DNA of 37,667 nucleotides from Anoxybacillus thermarum (GTDB taxonomy: Bacteria; Bacillota; Bacilli; Bacillales; Anoxybacillaceae), in the NCBI RefSeq assembly GCF_000836725.1, contig NZ_JXTH01000023.1, positions 1 to 37,667 on the forward strand, read 5' to 3'. Shown here one piece after another: positions 9,994 to 18,579 of the stretch. The notes beneath the pieces were generated by a model. It ran no database searches and had not been told where the DNA came from. It was given only the letters and a program-made list of their open reading frames with translations. The stretch's first letter is position 1. Each line of letters starts with the position of its first letter. Position numbers and translations under genes: made by a program.

Positions 9994-11058
9994 TTGCTTG
10001 ACGGAATTAAAGTCATTGATTTTTCCCATTATCTTCCCGGTCCGTTTGCAAGCCTTCGTTTAGCAGACTTAGGCGCGGAAGTTGTGAAAATTGAGCCAAA
10101 AACAGGGGATATGATGCGGAAGCTTACTGATGACTGCATTTTTGAAGCGAACAATAAAAATAAACGAAGCATTGCCGTCGATTTAAAAAACGTGCAAGAT
10201 GCCGATGCCGTTCGGCAGCTCATTAGCCAAGCGGACGTCGTTATTGAAAGTTTCCGTCCGGGGGTGATGAGGCGGCTCAGATTAAGTTACGAAGATGTGT
10301 ATGCCCTCAACCCATCGATCGTTTACTGTTCGATCAGCGGCTACGGACAGCATAGTCGCTATGCGTCATTCGGAAGTCATGATTTAAACTATATGGCGTT
10401 AACAGGCATGCTCGCTCAATTCAAAGATGAAAGTGGCCGTCCTGTTCATCCAACGATTACGCTTGCTGATTTCATTGGTAGCATCCATGCTGTCGAACAA
10501 ATTGTCTCTGCGTTATACGCTCGCGAGCGAATGGGGAAAGGGAGATACATTGACCTTTCGCTCGTCGATGGCCTACTTTCGATGATGACGAACCACATTG
10601 TGCTGGAGCATCATACCGGACAAAAAAACGGCATTCCAATATTAGCTGGCACAGTCGTGTCATACCATTTGTACGAAACGAAAGACGGTCGCTATATGGC
10701 GCTTGCGGCGCTTGAAGCGCACTTTTGGCGCAATTTTTGCGCTGCAGTTGGCAAGTTCGAATGGTATGAAGGACATTTATCGGCAGCTTGTGACGATAAT
10801 TCTTTGTTTCTTGACATGAAACAATTGTTTCGCATGAAAACGTTTCAACAATGGATCGCTTTTTCAGAACAAGTCGATTGTTGCTTAACGCCAGTATTAG
10901 AAACGGATGAAGTGAAAACTCAATTTGCAAATAACGCGTACCGAAAGATGATCCATATCAATAACGACCAAATGGAAGTAGCAACTCGCTATGATGAACA
11001 TTTTTTACGAAGCGCACACGTGCGCCAAAAGTCAATGAACACGAACATCTTTTATTGA
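9994..11058 (+). CDS. CoA-transferase family III protein, alpha-methylacyl-CoA racemase-like
   Basis: 354-aa CaiB/BaiF-family protein. It opens with LLDGIKVIDFSHYLPGP and carries ADLGAEVVKIEP, VVIESFRPGVMRRL and MGKGRYIDLSLVDG. Known residues of mycobacterial alpha-methylacyl-CoA racemase (His126, Asp156, Glu241) have plausible counterparts H129 (in SHDLNYMALTG), D159 (in TLADF) and E241 (in LAALEAHFW). This favours a 2-methylacyl-CoA racemase over a true CoA transferase. The start is taken as TTG at 9994, behind AGGGGGGG that overlaps the stop of the preceding gene; TTG at 9991 is also possible. Third gene of the fatty-acid operon. Family membership is certain; the exact reaction is inferred. 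Confidence 0.85.
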   Translation: MLDGIKVIDFSHYLPGPFASLRLADLGAEVVKIEPKTGDMMRKLTDDCIFEANNKNKRSIAVDLKNVQDADAVRQLISQADVVIESFRPGVMRRLRLSYEDVYALNPSIVYCSISGYGQHSRYASFGSHDLNYMALTGMLAQFKDESGRPVHPTITLADFIGSIHAVEQIVSALYARERMGKGRYIDLSLVDGLLSMMTNHIVLEHHTGQKNGIPILAGTVVSYHLYETKDGRYMALAALEAHFWRNFCAAVGKFEWYEGHLSAACDDNSLFLDMKQLFRMKTFQQWIAFSEQVDCCLTPVLETDEVKTQFANNAYRKMIHINNDQMEVATRYDEHFLRSAHVRQKSMNTNIFY

Positions 11059-11077
11059 CGAAGGGGAGTGATCGAGA

Positions 11078-12685
11078 ATGATGAACGTTCCATTAAATAT
11101 TGCGACAATGCTTGAACGGGCAGAACGGTTTTTTCCGAAAAAACAAGTCATTTCGCGGATGAAGAATGGTCTTGTCCGCCATACGTATCAAGAAATTGGT
11201 GAACGGACGAGAAAGCTTGCTAGTGCATTACGAACGCTTGGTGTCAATACAGGCGACCGCGTCGGTACGTTCGCCTGGAACCATCATCGCCATTTAGAAG
11301 CGTATTTTGCGATTCCAGGCATCGGAGCGGTGTTGCATACGATCAATATTCGCTTGTCGCCGCAACATATCGCCTATATTATTAATCATGCAAACGACCG
11401 TGTACTACTGATTGATGACGACTTGCTACCGATCATTGAACGAGTGCAAGACGAAATAAACGTCGAAGCGTTTATCATTATGACTGATGATCCGATGCTT
11501 CCAGAAACGACGCTTGCTCCTGTTTACCATTATGAAGAATTGCTACAACAAGCTGAGCCGATTTCATTTGTCAAAGATCTCGACGAGCATCACCCTGCTG
11601 GGATGTGTTATACGTCTGCGACAACTGGAAATCCGAAAGGTGTGTTGTACTCTCATCGCGGCATCGTTCTCCATAGCATGGCGCTAGGGCTTGCAGATAG
11701 TGCCGCATTGTCGGAATCGGATGTGGCGCTTCCAGTCGTGCCGATGTTCCATGCGAATGCGTGGGGCTTGCCGTTTGCAGCGGTTTGGTTCGGGACGACG
11801 CTTGTCATGCCGGGGGCGGCATTTACGCCGAAAATATTAGCCGAGCTGATGGAACAGGAGAAAGTGACCCTCGCTGCCGGTGTGCCGACTGTTTGGCTTG
11901 GGTTATTGAACGAGTTGGAGAAAGGTTTATATGACTTACGCAGCGTGACGCGCATTTTATGTGGCGGCTCAGCAGCGCCAAAAGGAATGATTCGCGCCTT
12001 TGAAGAAAAATACGGCATTCCGTTTGTACACGCTTACGGCATGACAGAAACGAGCCCGCTGGTCGTCTTATCGCGTTTAAAAAGCTACCAGCAGCACGTA
12101 TCGAACGAAGAAAAATTGGACATTCGTGCGAAACAAGGATTTCTTGTCCCTGGAGTAGAAATGAAAGTGATTGGAAAAGACGGCGAAGTGGCGTGGGACG
12201 GAACGGAAATGGGCGAACTATGCTTGCGCGGCCCGTGGATTGCCGATGAATATTATAACGACGAGCGAAGCAAAGACGCGTTTCGCGATGGGTGGTTATA
12301 TACAGGGGATGTTGTCACCGTCGATGAAGAAGGGTTTATTAAAATCGTTGACCGTACAAAAGACGTCATTAAAAGCGGCGGCGAATGGATTTCGTCTGTC
12401 GATTTAGAAAATGCCTTGATGGCGCACGAAGCAGTGTTTGAAGCGGCCGTCGTGGCAGTTCCGCACCCGCAGTGGCAAGAGCGCCCGATCGCTTGCGTCG
12501 TAGTAAAGGAAGGAAAAAGCGTGACAAAAGAGGAACTATACGACTTTTTACGGCCGCAATTTGCGAAATGGTGGCTGCCAGATGAAATTGTCTTTATGAA
12601 CGAAATTCCGAAAACGAGTGTCGGGAAATTTTTAAAAATGAAATTGCGTGAGCAGTTGCGCGATTATTTTACAAACGTTCAATAG
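11078..12685 (+). CDS. Acyl-CoA synthetase (AMP-forming), second, AlkK-like
   Basis: 535-aa acyl-activating enzyme distinct from the operon's first synthetase. Its phosphate-binding motif is YTSATTGNPKG (178-188), with Ala instead of Gly at the third small residue. It also has YGMTETSPL, YTGDVVTVDEEGFIKIVDR, KSGGEWISS and the C-terminal KTSVGKFLK. The SGGEWISS and SATTG variants are typical of the medium/long-chain AlkK-like group. ATG at 11078 (or 11081) follows AAGGGGAGTG. It lies 19 bp after the racemase-like gene and 11 bp before the 3-hydroxyacyl-CoA dehydrogenase. Two non-identical synthetases in one operon suggest activation of different chain lengths or branched acids. Confidence 0.9.
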   Translation: MMNVPLNIATMLERAERFFPKKQVISRMKNGLVRHTYQEIGERTRKLASALRTLGVNTGDRVGTFAWNHHRHLEAYFAIPGIGAVLHTINIRLSPQHIAYIINHANDRVLLIDDDLLPIIERVQDEINVEAFIIMTDDPMLPETTLAPVYHYEELLQQAEPISFVKDLDEHHPAGMCYTSATTGNPKGVLYSHRGIVLHSMALGLADSAALSESDVALPVVPMFHANAWGLPFAAVWFGTTLVMPGAAFTPKILAELMEQEKVTLAAGVPTVWLGLLNELEKGLYDLRSVTRILCGGSAAPKGMIRAFEEKYGIPFVHAYGMTETSPLVVLSRLKSYQQHVSNEEKLDIRAKQGFLVPGVEMKVIGKDGEVAWDGTEMGELCLRGPWIADEYYNDERSKDAFRDGWLYTGDVVTVDEEGFIKIVDRTKDVIKSGGEWISSVDLENALMAHEAVFEAAVVAVPHPQWQERPIACVVVKEGKSVTKEELYDFLRPQFAKWWLPDEIVFMNEIPKTSVGKFLKMKLREQLRDYFTNVQ

Positions 12686-12696
12686 GAGGAGTAACG

Positions 12697-13542
12697 ATGC
12701 AAATAATGGCGGTCATCGGTGCTGGCTTAATGGGAAGCGGTATCGCCCAATCACTAGCGATGGGCGGGAAAATCGTTTATTTATACGATATTTCTGAAGC
12801 GGCGCTTAAAAAAGGAATGCAAGCCATTCAAAAAAGCCTTGCCCGTTTTGTAAAATCTGGGAAATTACAGGAACAAGAGGCAACGGCTGCTCTTGCTCGC
12901 ATTCAACCTAAAACGGACTTGCACGAAGCAGTAAAAGAAGCGGACGTTGTCATTGAAGCCGTTCCAGAACATTTGTCGCTCAAAAAGCAAGTGTTTGAAC
13001 AGCTTGACCGTTATGCGAAACAAGAGGCGATTTTAGCGACCAATACGTCGGAATTAAGCGTTACCGCGATTGCCGCTGCGACCAAACGCCCGAGCCGAGT
13101 TGTCGGCATGCATTGGTTTAATCCGGCGCCAGTCATGAAGCTCATTGAAATCGTAAAAGGGGTAGAAACATCGAAACAAACGATTGAAGCAATTCAACAA
13201 TTATCGGAAGAAATCGGCAAAGAAACAGTTATCGTAAAAGATATGCAAGGATTTGTGACAACACGGGCGTTAGCGGCGCATATGTTGGAATGCATTCGCA
13301 TGTATGAAGAAGGGATCGCTTCCGCAGAGCATATCGACAAAGCGATTCGCCTAGGGCTGAATTACCCGATGGGCCCGCTTGAACTTGCCGATTTAGTCGG
13401 GTTAGATACGATGTTGTTTGTCAGCGAAAATATGACGGAAGCATATGGCGACCGATTCCGCCCGCCACAAACGCTTCGCAAACTTGTAGAAGCAGGGCAT
13501 CTCGGCCAAAAAACAGGCAAAGGATTTTATACGTACGAATGA
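12697..13542 (+). CDS. 3-hydroxyacyl-CoA (3-hydroxybutyryl-CoA) dehydrogenase
   Basis: 281-aa NAD-dependent dehydrogenase for the third step of beta-oxidation. The Rossmann motif is GAGLMGSGIA (8-17). The active-site segment GMHWFNPAPVMKLIEIV carries the catalytic His139-Glu151 pair, with NTSELS before it. The C-terminal dimerisation domain has LNYPMGPLELADLVGLD and ends LGQKTGKGFYTY. This is the short single-function form, like MmgB/Hbd, not the FadN/FadB fusion with enoyl-CoA hydratase. ATG at 12697 behind AGGAGGAG. Its stop overlaps an ATGA with a potential upstream start of the thiolase gene, indicating translational linkage. Confidence 0.93.
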   Translation: MQIMAVIGAGLMGSGIAQSLAMGGKIVYLYDISEAALKKGMQAIQKSLARFVKSGKLQEQEATAALARIQPKTDLHEAVKEADVVIEAVPEHLSLKKQVFEQLDRYAKQEAILATNTSELSVTAIAAATKRPSRVVGMHWFNPAPVMKLIEIVKGVETSKQTIEAIQQLSEEIGKETVIVKDMQGFVTTRALAAHMLECIRMYEEGIASAEHIDKAIRLGLNYPMGPLELADLVGLDTMLFVSENMTEAYGDRFRPPQTLRKLVEAGHLGQKTGKGFYTYE

Positions 13543-13556
13543 AAGAAGGGAAAGAT

Positions 13557-14711
13557 ATGCGGGAAGTGGTGATTGTCGAAGCGGTACGCACCCCTGTCGG
13601 CAAACGAAACGGGGTGTTTCGTGACAAACATCCTGTTCATTTAGCGGCAATTGTGCTTGATGAAGTTGTCAAGCGTGCTGGGGTGGAAAAACAAGTAATT
13701 GAAGACATCGTCATGGGCTGCGTAACGCCGATTGGCGAACAAGGCTACAATATCGGGAGATTAGCAGCATTAGAGGCAGGATTTCCCGTGGAAGTGCCGG
13801 CGGTGCAAATCAATCGGATGTGCGGCTCCGGCCAGCAATCGATCCATTTTGCCGCTCAAGAAATTAAATCAGGCGATATGGACATCACGATTGCAGCTGG
13901 TGTGGAAAGTATGACGAAAGTGCCGATTTTAAGCGACGGAAACGAGCGGACGATTCCACCGTCGCTTCATGAAAAATACGAATTCGTCCACCAAGGCATT
14001 TCTGCGGAATTGATTGCCGAAAAATACGGATTGACGAGAGAACAGTTAGATGCATATGCGTACGAAAGCCACCAGCGGGCGCTTCGGGCGCAAGCAGAAG
14101 GTTGGTTTACCGAAGAAATTGTGCCCGTCAATGGGCTTGATAAAGACGGCAACGACATCATCGTAACAGCTGATGAAGGACCGCGCCAAGATACATCGCT
14201 TGAAGCGCTAGCGGCGTTGAAGCCCGTTTTTAAACAAAACGGGAACATTACTGCCGGCAATGCGAGCCAAATGAGTGACGGTGCAGCCGCGGTGCTATTG
14301 ATGGAGCGCGAAACAGCGCTTCGCCTCGGCTTGAAGCCAAAAGCAAAAATCGTTGCCCAAACGGTCGTCGGCTCCGACCCGACATACATGCTTGACGGTG
14401 TCATTCCGGCGACGAAAAAAGTATTGCAAAAAGCGAACCTCACGATTGACGATATCGACCTTGTCGAGATTAACGAAGCGTTCGCATCTGTCGTCCTCGC
14501 TTGGCAAAAAGAAATTGGTGCCCCGCTTTCGAAAGTGAACGTCAACGGTGGTGCCATCGCCTTAGGTCACCCGCTCGGCGCAACGGGCGCCAAACTCATG
14601 ACATCGCTCGTTCACGAACTCGAACGACGAAAGGGGCGTTACGGCTTATTAACAATTTGCATAGGACACGGCATGGCAACCGCGACCATTGTGGAGAGAT
14701 GGGAAGGATAA
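13557..14711 (+). CDS. Acetyl-CoA acyltransferase (thiolase)
   Basis: 384-aa thiolase cleaving 3-ketoacyl-CoA, or condensing acetyl-CoA in the reverse direction. The nucleophile Cys89 is in NRMCGSGQQS; the His of GHPLGATGAK is at 338; the second Cys of CIGHG is at 368. The start at 13557 (MREVVIVEAVRTPVGK) is preferred because AAAGAAGGG precedes it by 6 nt and the residues match the family start; an in-frame ATG at 13539 overlapping the previous stop would add six residues. Last gene of the fatty-acid operon, ending at a bidirectional terminator. The CIGHG variant of the usual C-G-G-G motif is worth noting but occurs in degradative thiolases. Confidence 0.93.
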   Translation: MREVVIVEAVRTPVGKRNGVFRDKHPVHLAAIVLDEVVKRAGVEKQVIEDIVMGCVTPIGEQGYNIGRLAALEAGFPVEVPAVQINRMCGSGQQSIHFAAQEIKSGDMDITIAAGVESMTKVPILSDGNERTIPPSLHEKYEFVHQGISAELIAEKYGLTREQLDAYAYESHQRALRAQAEGWFTEEIVPVNGLDKDGNDIIVTADEGPRQDTSLEALAALKPVFKQNGNITAGNASQMSDGAAAVLLMERETALRLGLKPKAKIVAQTVVGSDPTYMLDGVIPATKKVLQKANLTIDDIDLVEINEAFASVVLAWQKEIGAPLSKVNVNGGAIALGHPLGATGAKLMTSLVHELERRKGRYGLLTICIGHGMATATIVERWEG

Positions 14712-14712
14712 A

Positions 14713-14745
14713 AAAGCAGGAGCCTCCTTTGAGGTCTCCTGCTTT
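14713..14745. terminator. Bidirectional terminator between thiolase and TRIC-family gene
   Basis: AAAGCAGGAG (14713-14722) pairs with CTCCTGCTTT (14736-14745). CCTC/GAGG continues the stem inside with one bulged T. It separates the convergent thiolase and membrane-protein genes. Confidence 0.85.
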
Positions 14746-15352
14746 AGTTGTTTGTTTTTAACGATTTATTCGGCAATTTCCAGTTGTATGTATACGATAA
14801 AATGCGCAATGTCGCAACGACAATAAACAATACATACAAGCTAATTGGAGAATGTGCGATGCCGGTTCCGACCGCAACGCCCGCTAAAATCGCCCAAACA
14901 GCATAAATTTCATCACGCAATACGAGAGGTTTTCTTCCTGCTAATACATCGCGAATCATTCCGCCTCCACTTCCAGTCAATACAGCAGCAACAATGACTG
15001 CACTTAACGGGCGATTCATTTGAACAGCATATAATGCTCCTTGAATGGCGAAGGCTGACAATCCGAGAGCATCAAAAAAGTTTCCCCAACGTTGCCAATG
15101 TGGTAGCATTTTGTGTGGAAACAAATAGACAATAGTCATCGCGATAAACGCGATGAAAAAAAGTGTTTGCTGTTGCCAAAGGACAGATACAGGTACGCCA
15201 ATTAATACGTTGCGTACAGCACCGCCACCGAATGCGGTTACAATTCCGAGAATGTATACACCTAAAATATCGTATTCCTCTTCCATAGCGACAATCGCTC
15301 CGCTAATCGCAAAAGCAACTGTGCCAATCATACTTAATACTTCCCAAGTCAT
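14744..15352 (-). CDS. TRIC-family (UPF0126) membrane protein, YvgT-like
   Basis: 202-aa integral membrane protein with about seven hydrophobic segments arranged as two repeats. Each repeat carries the family's glycine-rich signature: GGGAVRN at 42-48 and GGGMIRD at 129-135. Prokaryotic TRIC proteins of this family (B. subtilis YvgT) form trimeric monovalent-cation-permeable channels; some family members were proposed to carry amino acids. ATG at 15352 follows AAAGGA on the minus strand. It stands alone, convergent with the fatty-acid operon and divergent from hflX. This locus is not where B. subtilis keeps it, so it may have arrived with the neighbouring operon. Confidence 0.88.
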   Translation of the reverse strand: MTWEVLSMIGTVAFAISGAIVAMEEEYDILGVYILGIVTAFGGGAVRNVLIGVPVSVLWQQQTLFFIAFIAMTIVYLFPHKMLPHWQRWGNFFDALGLSAFAIQGALYAVQMNRPLSAVIVAAVLTGSGGGMIRDVLAGRKPLVLRDEIYAVWAILAGVAVGTGIAHSPISLYVLFIVVATLRILSYTYNWKLPNKSLKTNN

Positions 15353-15497
15353 GATCGTAATCCTTTCTGTTATGTAACATTACGTTAAAATTTTATGTGT
15401 AAAATATGAAAAAATCAATGATCATTTTTCAGTCATAGCACTTTTAAATGAGATTTGTTATGATGGGAACAGATGTTCAATAGGAAAGAGGGGAAAT

Positions 15498-16745
15498 ATG
15501 GAAAAGGAACGAGTCATTATTGTTGGATGTCAATTGCCACATGTTGATGATGAACGATTTTCGTATTCGCTAGAAGAGCTTGTTTCGCTCGTTCATACAG
15601 CAAATGGCGAGGTAGTCATCACCCTTACGCAAAAACGGGACACGATTCACCCGGCTACATATATCGGAAAAGGAAAAGTCGACGAGCTCGTGCGTCTTGT
15701 CGAACAATTTGAGCCAGATGTCGTCATTTTTAATGACGAGCTGTCGCCAAGCCAAAACCGTAACTTAACAAAGTTGTTAAACGTACGCGTCATTGACCGG
15801 ACGCAGCTTATTTTAGACATTTTCGCAAGCCGTGCGCGCTCCAAAGAAGGGAAATTGCAAGTCGAGCTTGCCCAATTGCAATACATTTTGCCGCGCTTAA
15901 GTGGACAAGGCGCAGCACTTTCCCGATTAGGTGGTGGAATTGGAACGAGAGGACCGGGGGAAACGAAGCTTGAAACAGATCGCCGTCATATTCGCCGCCG
16001 CATCGATGAAATTAAAGCGCAACTAAAAGTCATTGTCGAACATCGCGAACGCTATCGCGAGCGGCGGAAGAAAAATGCGGTGTTTCAAATCGCGCTCATC
16101 GGCTATACGAACGCTGGCAAATCAACGCTTTTTAACTGCCTAACGAATGCGGATGCGTTTGAAGAAAATTTATTGTTTGCTACACTAGATCCGCTCACGA
16201 GAAAACTTGTGCTGCCAAGCGGTTATACCGCGCTGTTGACGGACACGGTCGGCTTCATTCAAGACTTGCCGACAACGCTCGTCGCGGCGTTTCGTTCGAC
16301 GCTAGAGGAAGTGAAAGAAGCCGATTTTATTTTACATATTGTCGATTCATCGAATCCGGATTATATTCAACATGAACAAACAGTTTATCGCTTGCTCGAA
16401 GAATTGGAGGCGACGACGATTCCAATTGCGACGATTTATAACAAACGAGACATTGTCCTTCCAAGCTTTGTCCCAAGCCCGAAAACCGATTATATGTTAG
16501 TGAGTGCGTTTCATGAACAAGACGTTCAAAAACTGCGCCAGTTTATCGAAGAAAAAATAACTGAAGCAATGGAGCGTTACGACGTGACGATTCCAGCATT
16601 TGAAGGAAAATTGCTTGCACAGCTAAAAGCAGAAACGATTGTGCGACACATGCACTACAATGAACAAAGGGGTATGTATGAATGCAGCGGCTACTTATTG
16701 CGAGAACATCCTCTTTTGTTACAACTAAGAACATATCAAAAATAG
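15498..16745 (+). CDS. hflX: Ribosome-associated GTPase HflX
   Basis: 415-aa HflX (YnbA in B. subtilis), a GTPase that splits or rescues stalled ribosomes. The N-terminal HflX domain has the glycine-rich segment [15 protein letters not shown] (149-163), and a basic coiled region follows. The G domain has G1 GYTNAGKST (202-210), G3 DTVGF (249-253) and G4 NKRD (315-318). ATG at 15498 behind AAAGAGGGGAAA. A TATGAT at 15459-15464 may be the -10 but no good -35 was found. ynbB follows 13 bp downstream, as in B. subtilis. Confidence 0.95.
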   Translation: MEKERVIIVGCQLPHVDDERFSYSLEELVSLVHTANGEVVITLTQKRDTIHPATYIGKGKVDELVRLVEQFEPDVVIFNDELSPSQNRNLTKLLNVRVIDRTQLILDIFASRARSKEGKLQVELAQLQYILPRLSGQGAALSRLGGGIGTRGPGETKLETDRRHIRRRIDEIKAQLKVIVEHRERYRERRKKNAVFQIALIGYTNAGKSTLFNCLTNADAFEENLLFATLDPLTRKLVLPSGYTALLTDTVGFIQDLPTTLVAAFRSTLEEVKEADFILHIVDSSNPDYIQHEQTVYRLLEELEATTIPIATIYNKRDIVLPSFVPSPKTDYMLVSAFHEQDVQKLRQFIEEKITEAMERYDVTIPAFEGKLLAQLKAETIVRHMHYNEQRGMYECSGYLLREHPLLLQLRTYQK

Positions 16746-16758
16746 AAAGGGTTTTTTT

Positions 16759-18027
16759 ATGTTTCAACATTTAACACATGGAGAAATGATTTCTGCACTC
16801 GTTAAAGAAATTGAAGCACAAATTGCGCCGATTCATCGGGCGATTGACGAGCGCATTGACTACAATCAATATCGCGTACTACAAAGCTTTCGCCGTCATC
16901 AAGTAAGCGACGCACATTTTATTCCGTCGACAGGATATGGCTATGATGACATTGGACGCGACACGCTTGAAAAAGTGTATGCGGACGTATTCGGCGGGGA
17001 AGCGGCGCTCGTTCGTCCACAAATTATTTCTGGTACGCACGCGATTACAATTGCCTTATTCGGTATTTTACGTCCGGGTGATGAACTTTTGTACATTACC
17101 GGCAAACCGTACGATACGCTAGAAGAAATTGTCGGCATTCGCGGCAAAGGAATTGGTTCATTAAAAGAGTTTCATATCGGCTACAACAGCGTACCCCTTA
17201 CAAACGAAGGAAAAGTCGATTTTGCAGCGGTCAAACAAGCAATCAATGAACGAACGAAAATGATCGGCATTCAACGCTCCAAAGGGTATGACCCACGCCC
17301 GTCGTTTACTATTGCTGAAATTAAAGAAATGATTGATTTTGTAAAAGCAATGAAACAAGACGTTGTCGTTTTTGTCGATAACTGTTATGGTGAATTTGTC
17401 GAAGAACAAGAGCCGTGCCATGTCGGTGCTGATTTAATCGCTGGTTCGCTCATTAAAAATCCTGGGGGTGGATTAGCGAAAACAGGAGGATATCTCGTTG
17501 GTAAACGCGAATATATTGAGATGTGTGCATACCGAATGACATCACCGGGAATTGGGGCAGAAGCGGGCGCCTCGTTATACAGTTTACAAGAAATGTATCA
17601 AGGTTTTTTCTTAGCGCCACATGTCGTCGGACAAGCGTTGAAAGGGGCGGTCTTTACGGCAGCGATGCTCGAACGCATCGGCATGAATACGTACCCGACA
17701 TGGAACGCTACACGTACGGATTTAATTCAATCGGTACAATTTGACGATGCAGAGCAAATGATTGCGTTTTGTCAAGCAATTCAATTTGCCTCACCGGTCA
17801 ATGCGCACTTTACTCCATATCCGAACTATATGCCAGGATATGAAGATGACGTCATTATGGCGGCAGGCACATTTATTCAAGGGGCAAGTATTGAGCTATC
17901 AGCCGATGGACCCATTCGTCCGCCATATGTTGCATACGTGCAAGGGGGATTGACGTACTCACACGTTAAAATTGCTGTTTGTATCGCGATTGATCGGTTG
18001 CTTGAGAAACAATTAATTAAATTATAA
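16759..18027 (+). CDS. ynbB: PLP-dependent methionine gamma-lyase-family protein YnbB
   Basis: 422-aa fold-type I PLP protein of the aluminium-resistance/YnbB family. The probable PLP-binding lysine is K233 in GSLIKNPGGGLA, with the aspartate of VFVDNCYGEF ahead of it and the IISGTHAITIALFG cofactor-phosphate region near 90-102. The family resembles cystathionine or methionine gamma-lyases, but its substrate is not established. ATG at 16759 follows GAAAGGG. The hflX-ynbB-glnR-glnA order is conserved in Bacillaceae, which supports the name though not a function. Confidence 0.9.
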   Translation: MFQHLTHGEMISALVKEIEAQIAPIHRAIDERIDYNQYRVLQSFRRHQVSDAHFIPSTGYGYDDIGRDTLEKVYADVFGGEAALVRPQIISGTHAITIALFGILRPGDELLYITGKPYDTLEEIVGIRGKGIGSLKEFHIGYNSVPLTNEGKVDFAAVKQAINERTKMIGIQRSKGYDPRPSFTIAEIKEMIDFVKAMKQDVVVFVDNCYGEFVEEQEPCHVGADLIAGSLIKNPGGGLAKTGGYLVGKREYIEMCAYRMTSPGIGAEAGASLYSLQEMYQGFFLAPHVVGQALKGAVFTAAMLERIGMNTYPTWNATRTDLIQSVQFDDAEQMIAFCQAIQFASPVNAHFTPYPNYMPGYEDDVIMAAGTFIQGASIELSADGPIRPPYVAYVQGGLTYSHVKIAVCIAIDRLLEKQLIKL

Positions 18028-18046
18028 AATATTTTCAGAAAAAACA

Positions 18047-18063
18047 TGTGATAAAATGTAACG
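18047..18063. promoter_or_regulatory. GlnR/TnrA-type operator, site 1
   Basis: TGTGA-N7-TAACG matches the GlnR consensus TGTNA-N7-TNACA except for the final base. It lies just upstream of the glnR -35. Confidence 0.6.
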
Positions 18064-18068
18064 TGTTG

Positions 18069-18097
18069 TTGACATATAAAATAACATAGAATAGAAT
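18069..18097 (+). promoter_or_regulatory. glnRA promoter (sigma-A type)
   Basis: TTGACA at 18069-18074, a 17-nt spacer and TAGAAT at 18092-18097. The GlnR-type operators lie over and just upstream of it, consistent with GlnR autorepression of glnRA when nitrogen is plentiful. Confidence 0.75.
18070..18086. promoter_or_regulatory. GlnR/TnrA-type operator, site 2
   Basis: TGACA-N7-TAACA differs from TGTNA-N7-TNACA at one base and overlaps the -35 element. Its centre is 23 bp from that of site 1, about two helical turns. Confidence 0.55.
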
Positions 18098-18128
18098 AGA
18101 AATACGTATTACGTAAGGAGGGGTCGAC

Positions 18129-18527
18129 ATGAATAGTCACATTCGTCGCTCCATGCCGTTATTTCCTATCGGTATCGTTATGCAGCTAACGGATTTATCA
18201 GCGCGACAAATTCGCTATTATGAGGAACACGGTCTCGTTTCACCTGCGCGAACAGAAGGCAATCGTCGGTTATTTTCGTTTAATGACGTGGATCGCTTGC
18301 TCGAAATTAAAGATTTAATTGAACAAGGTGTTAATTTAGCAGGCATTAAACAAATTTTTGCTTCACGTCAACAACAGCATGCAGACACACCTGTCGCGCC
18401 AAAAGTAGTGAAACAAGATTTATCCGAAGCAGAATTACGCAAACTGTTACGTGCTGAATTAATGGAAGCGGGGCGTTTGAATCGTGCCTCACTTCGTCAA
18501 GGGGATATCGCTCGCTTTTTCCATTAA
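18129..18527 (+). CDS. glnR: Transcriptional repressor GlnR (MerR family)
   Basis: 132-aa MerR-type regulator. The N-terminal winged helix-turn-helix contains [20 protein letters not shown] and [15 protein letters not shown]. The C-terminal tail [18 protein letters not shown] corresponds to the segment that senses feedback-inhibited glutamine synthetase. ATG at 18129 sits behind AAGGAGGGG. It is cotranscribed with glnA 52 bp downstream and represses its own operon through the two operators upstream. Confidence 0.96.
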   Translation: MNSHIRRSMPLFPIGIVMQLTDLSARQIRYYEEHGLVSPARTEGNRRLFSFNDVDRLLEIKDLIEQGVNLAGIKQIFASRQQQHADTPVAPKVVKQDLSEAELRKLLRAELMEAGRLNRASLRQGDIARFFH

Positions 18528-18579
18528 AATTTATGTTTTTTACACAAATGATCTTTTTATTTTGGGGGAGGAATATGTA

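Noticed and set aside
10472-10930. 152-codon minus-strand ORF inside the racemase-like gene
   Set aside because: A shadow of a gene with an intact catalytic triad; no family features.
13967-14557. 196-codon minus-strand ORF inside the thiolase gene
   Set aside because: It lies opposite a well-conserved gene, has no ribosome-binding site or recognisable domain, and is typical of antisense open frames in GC-richer genes.
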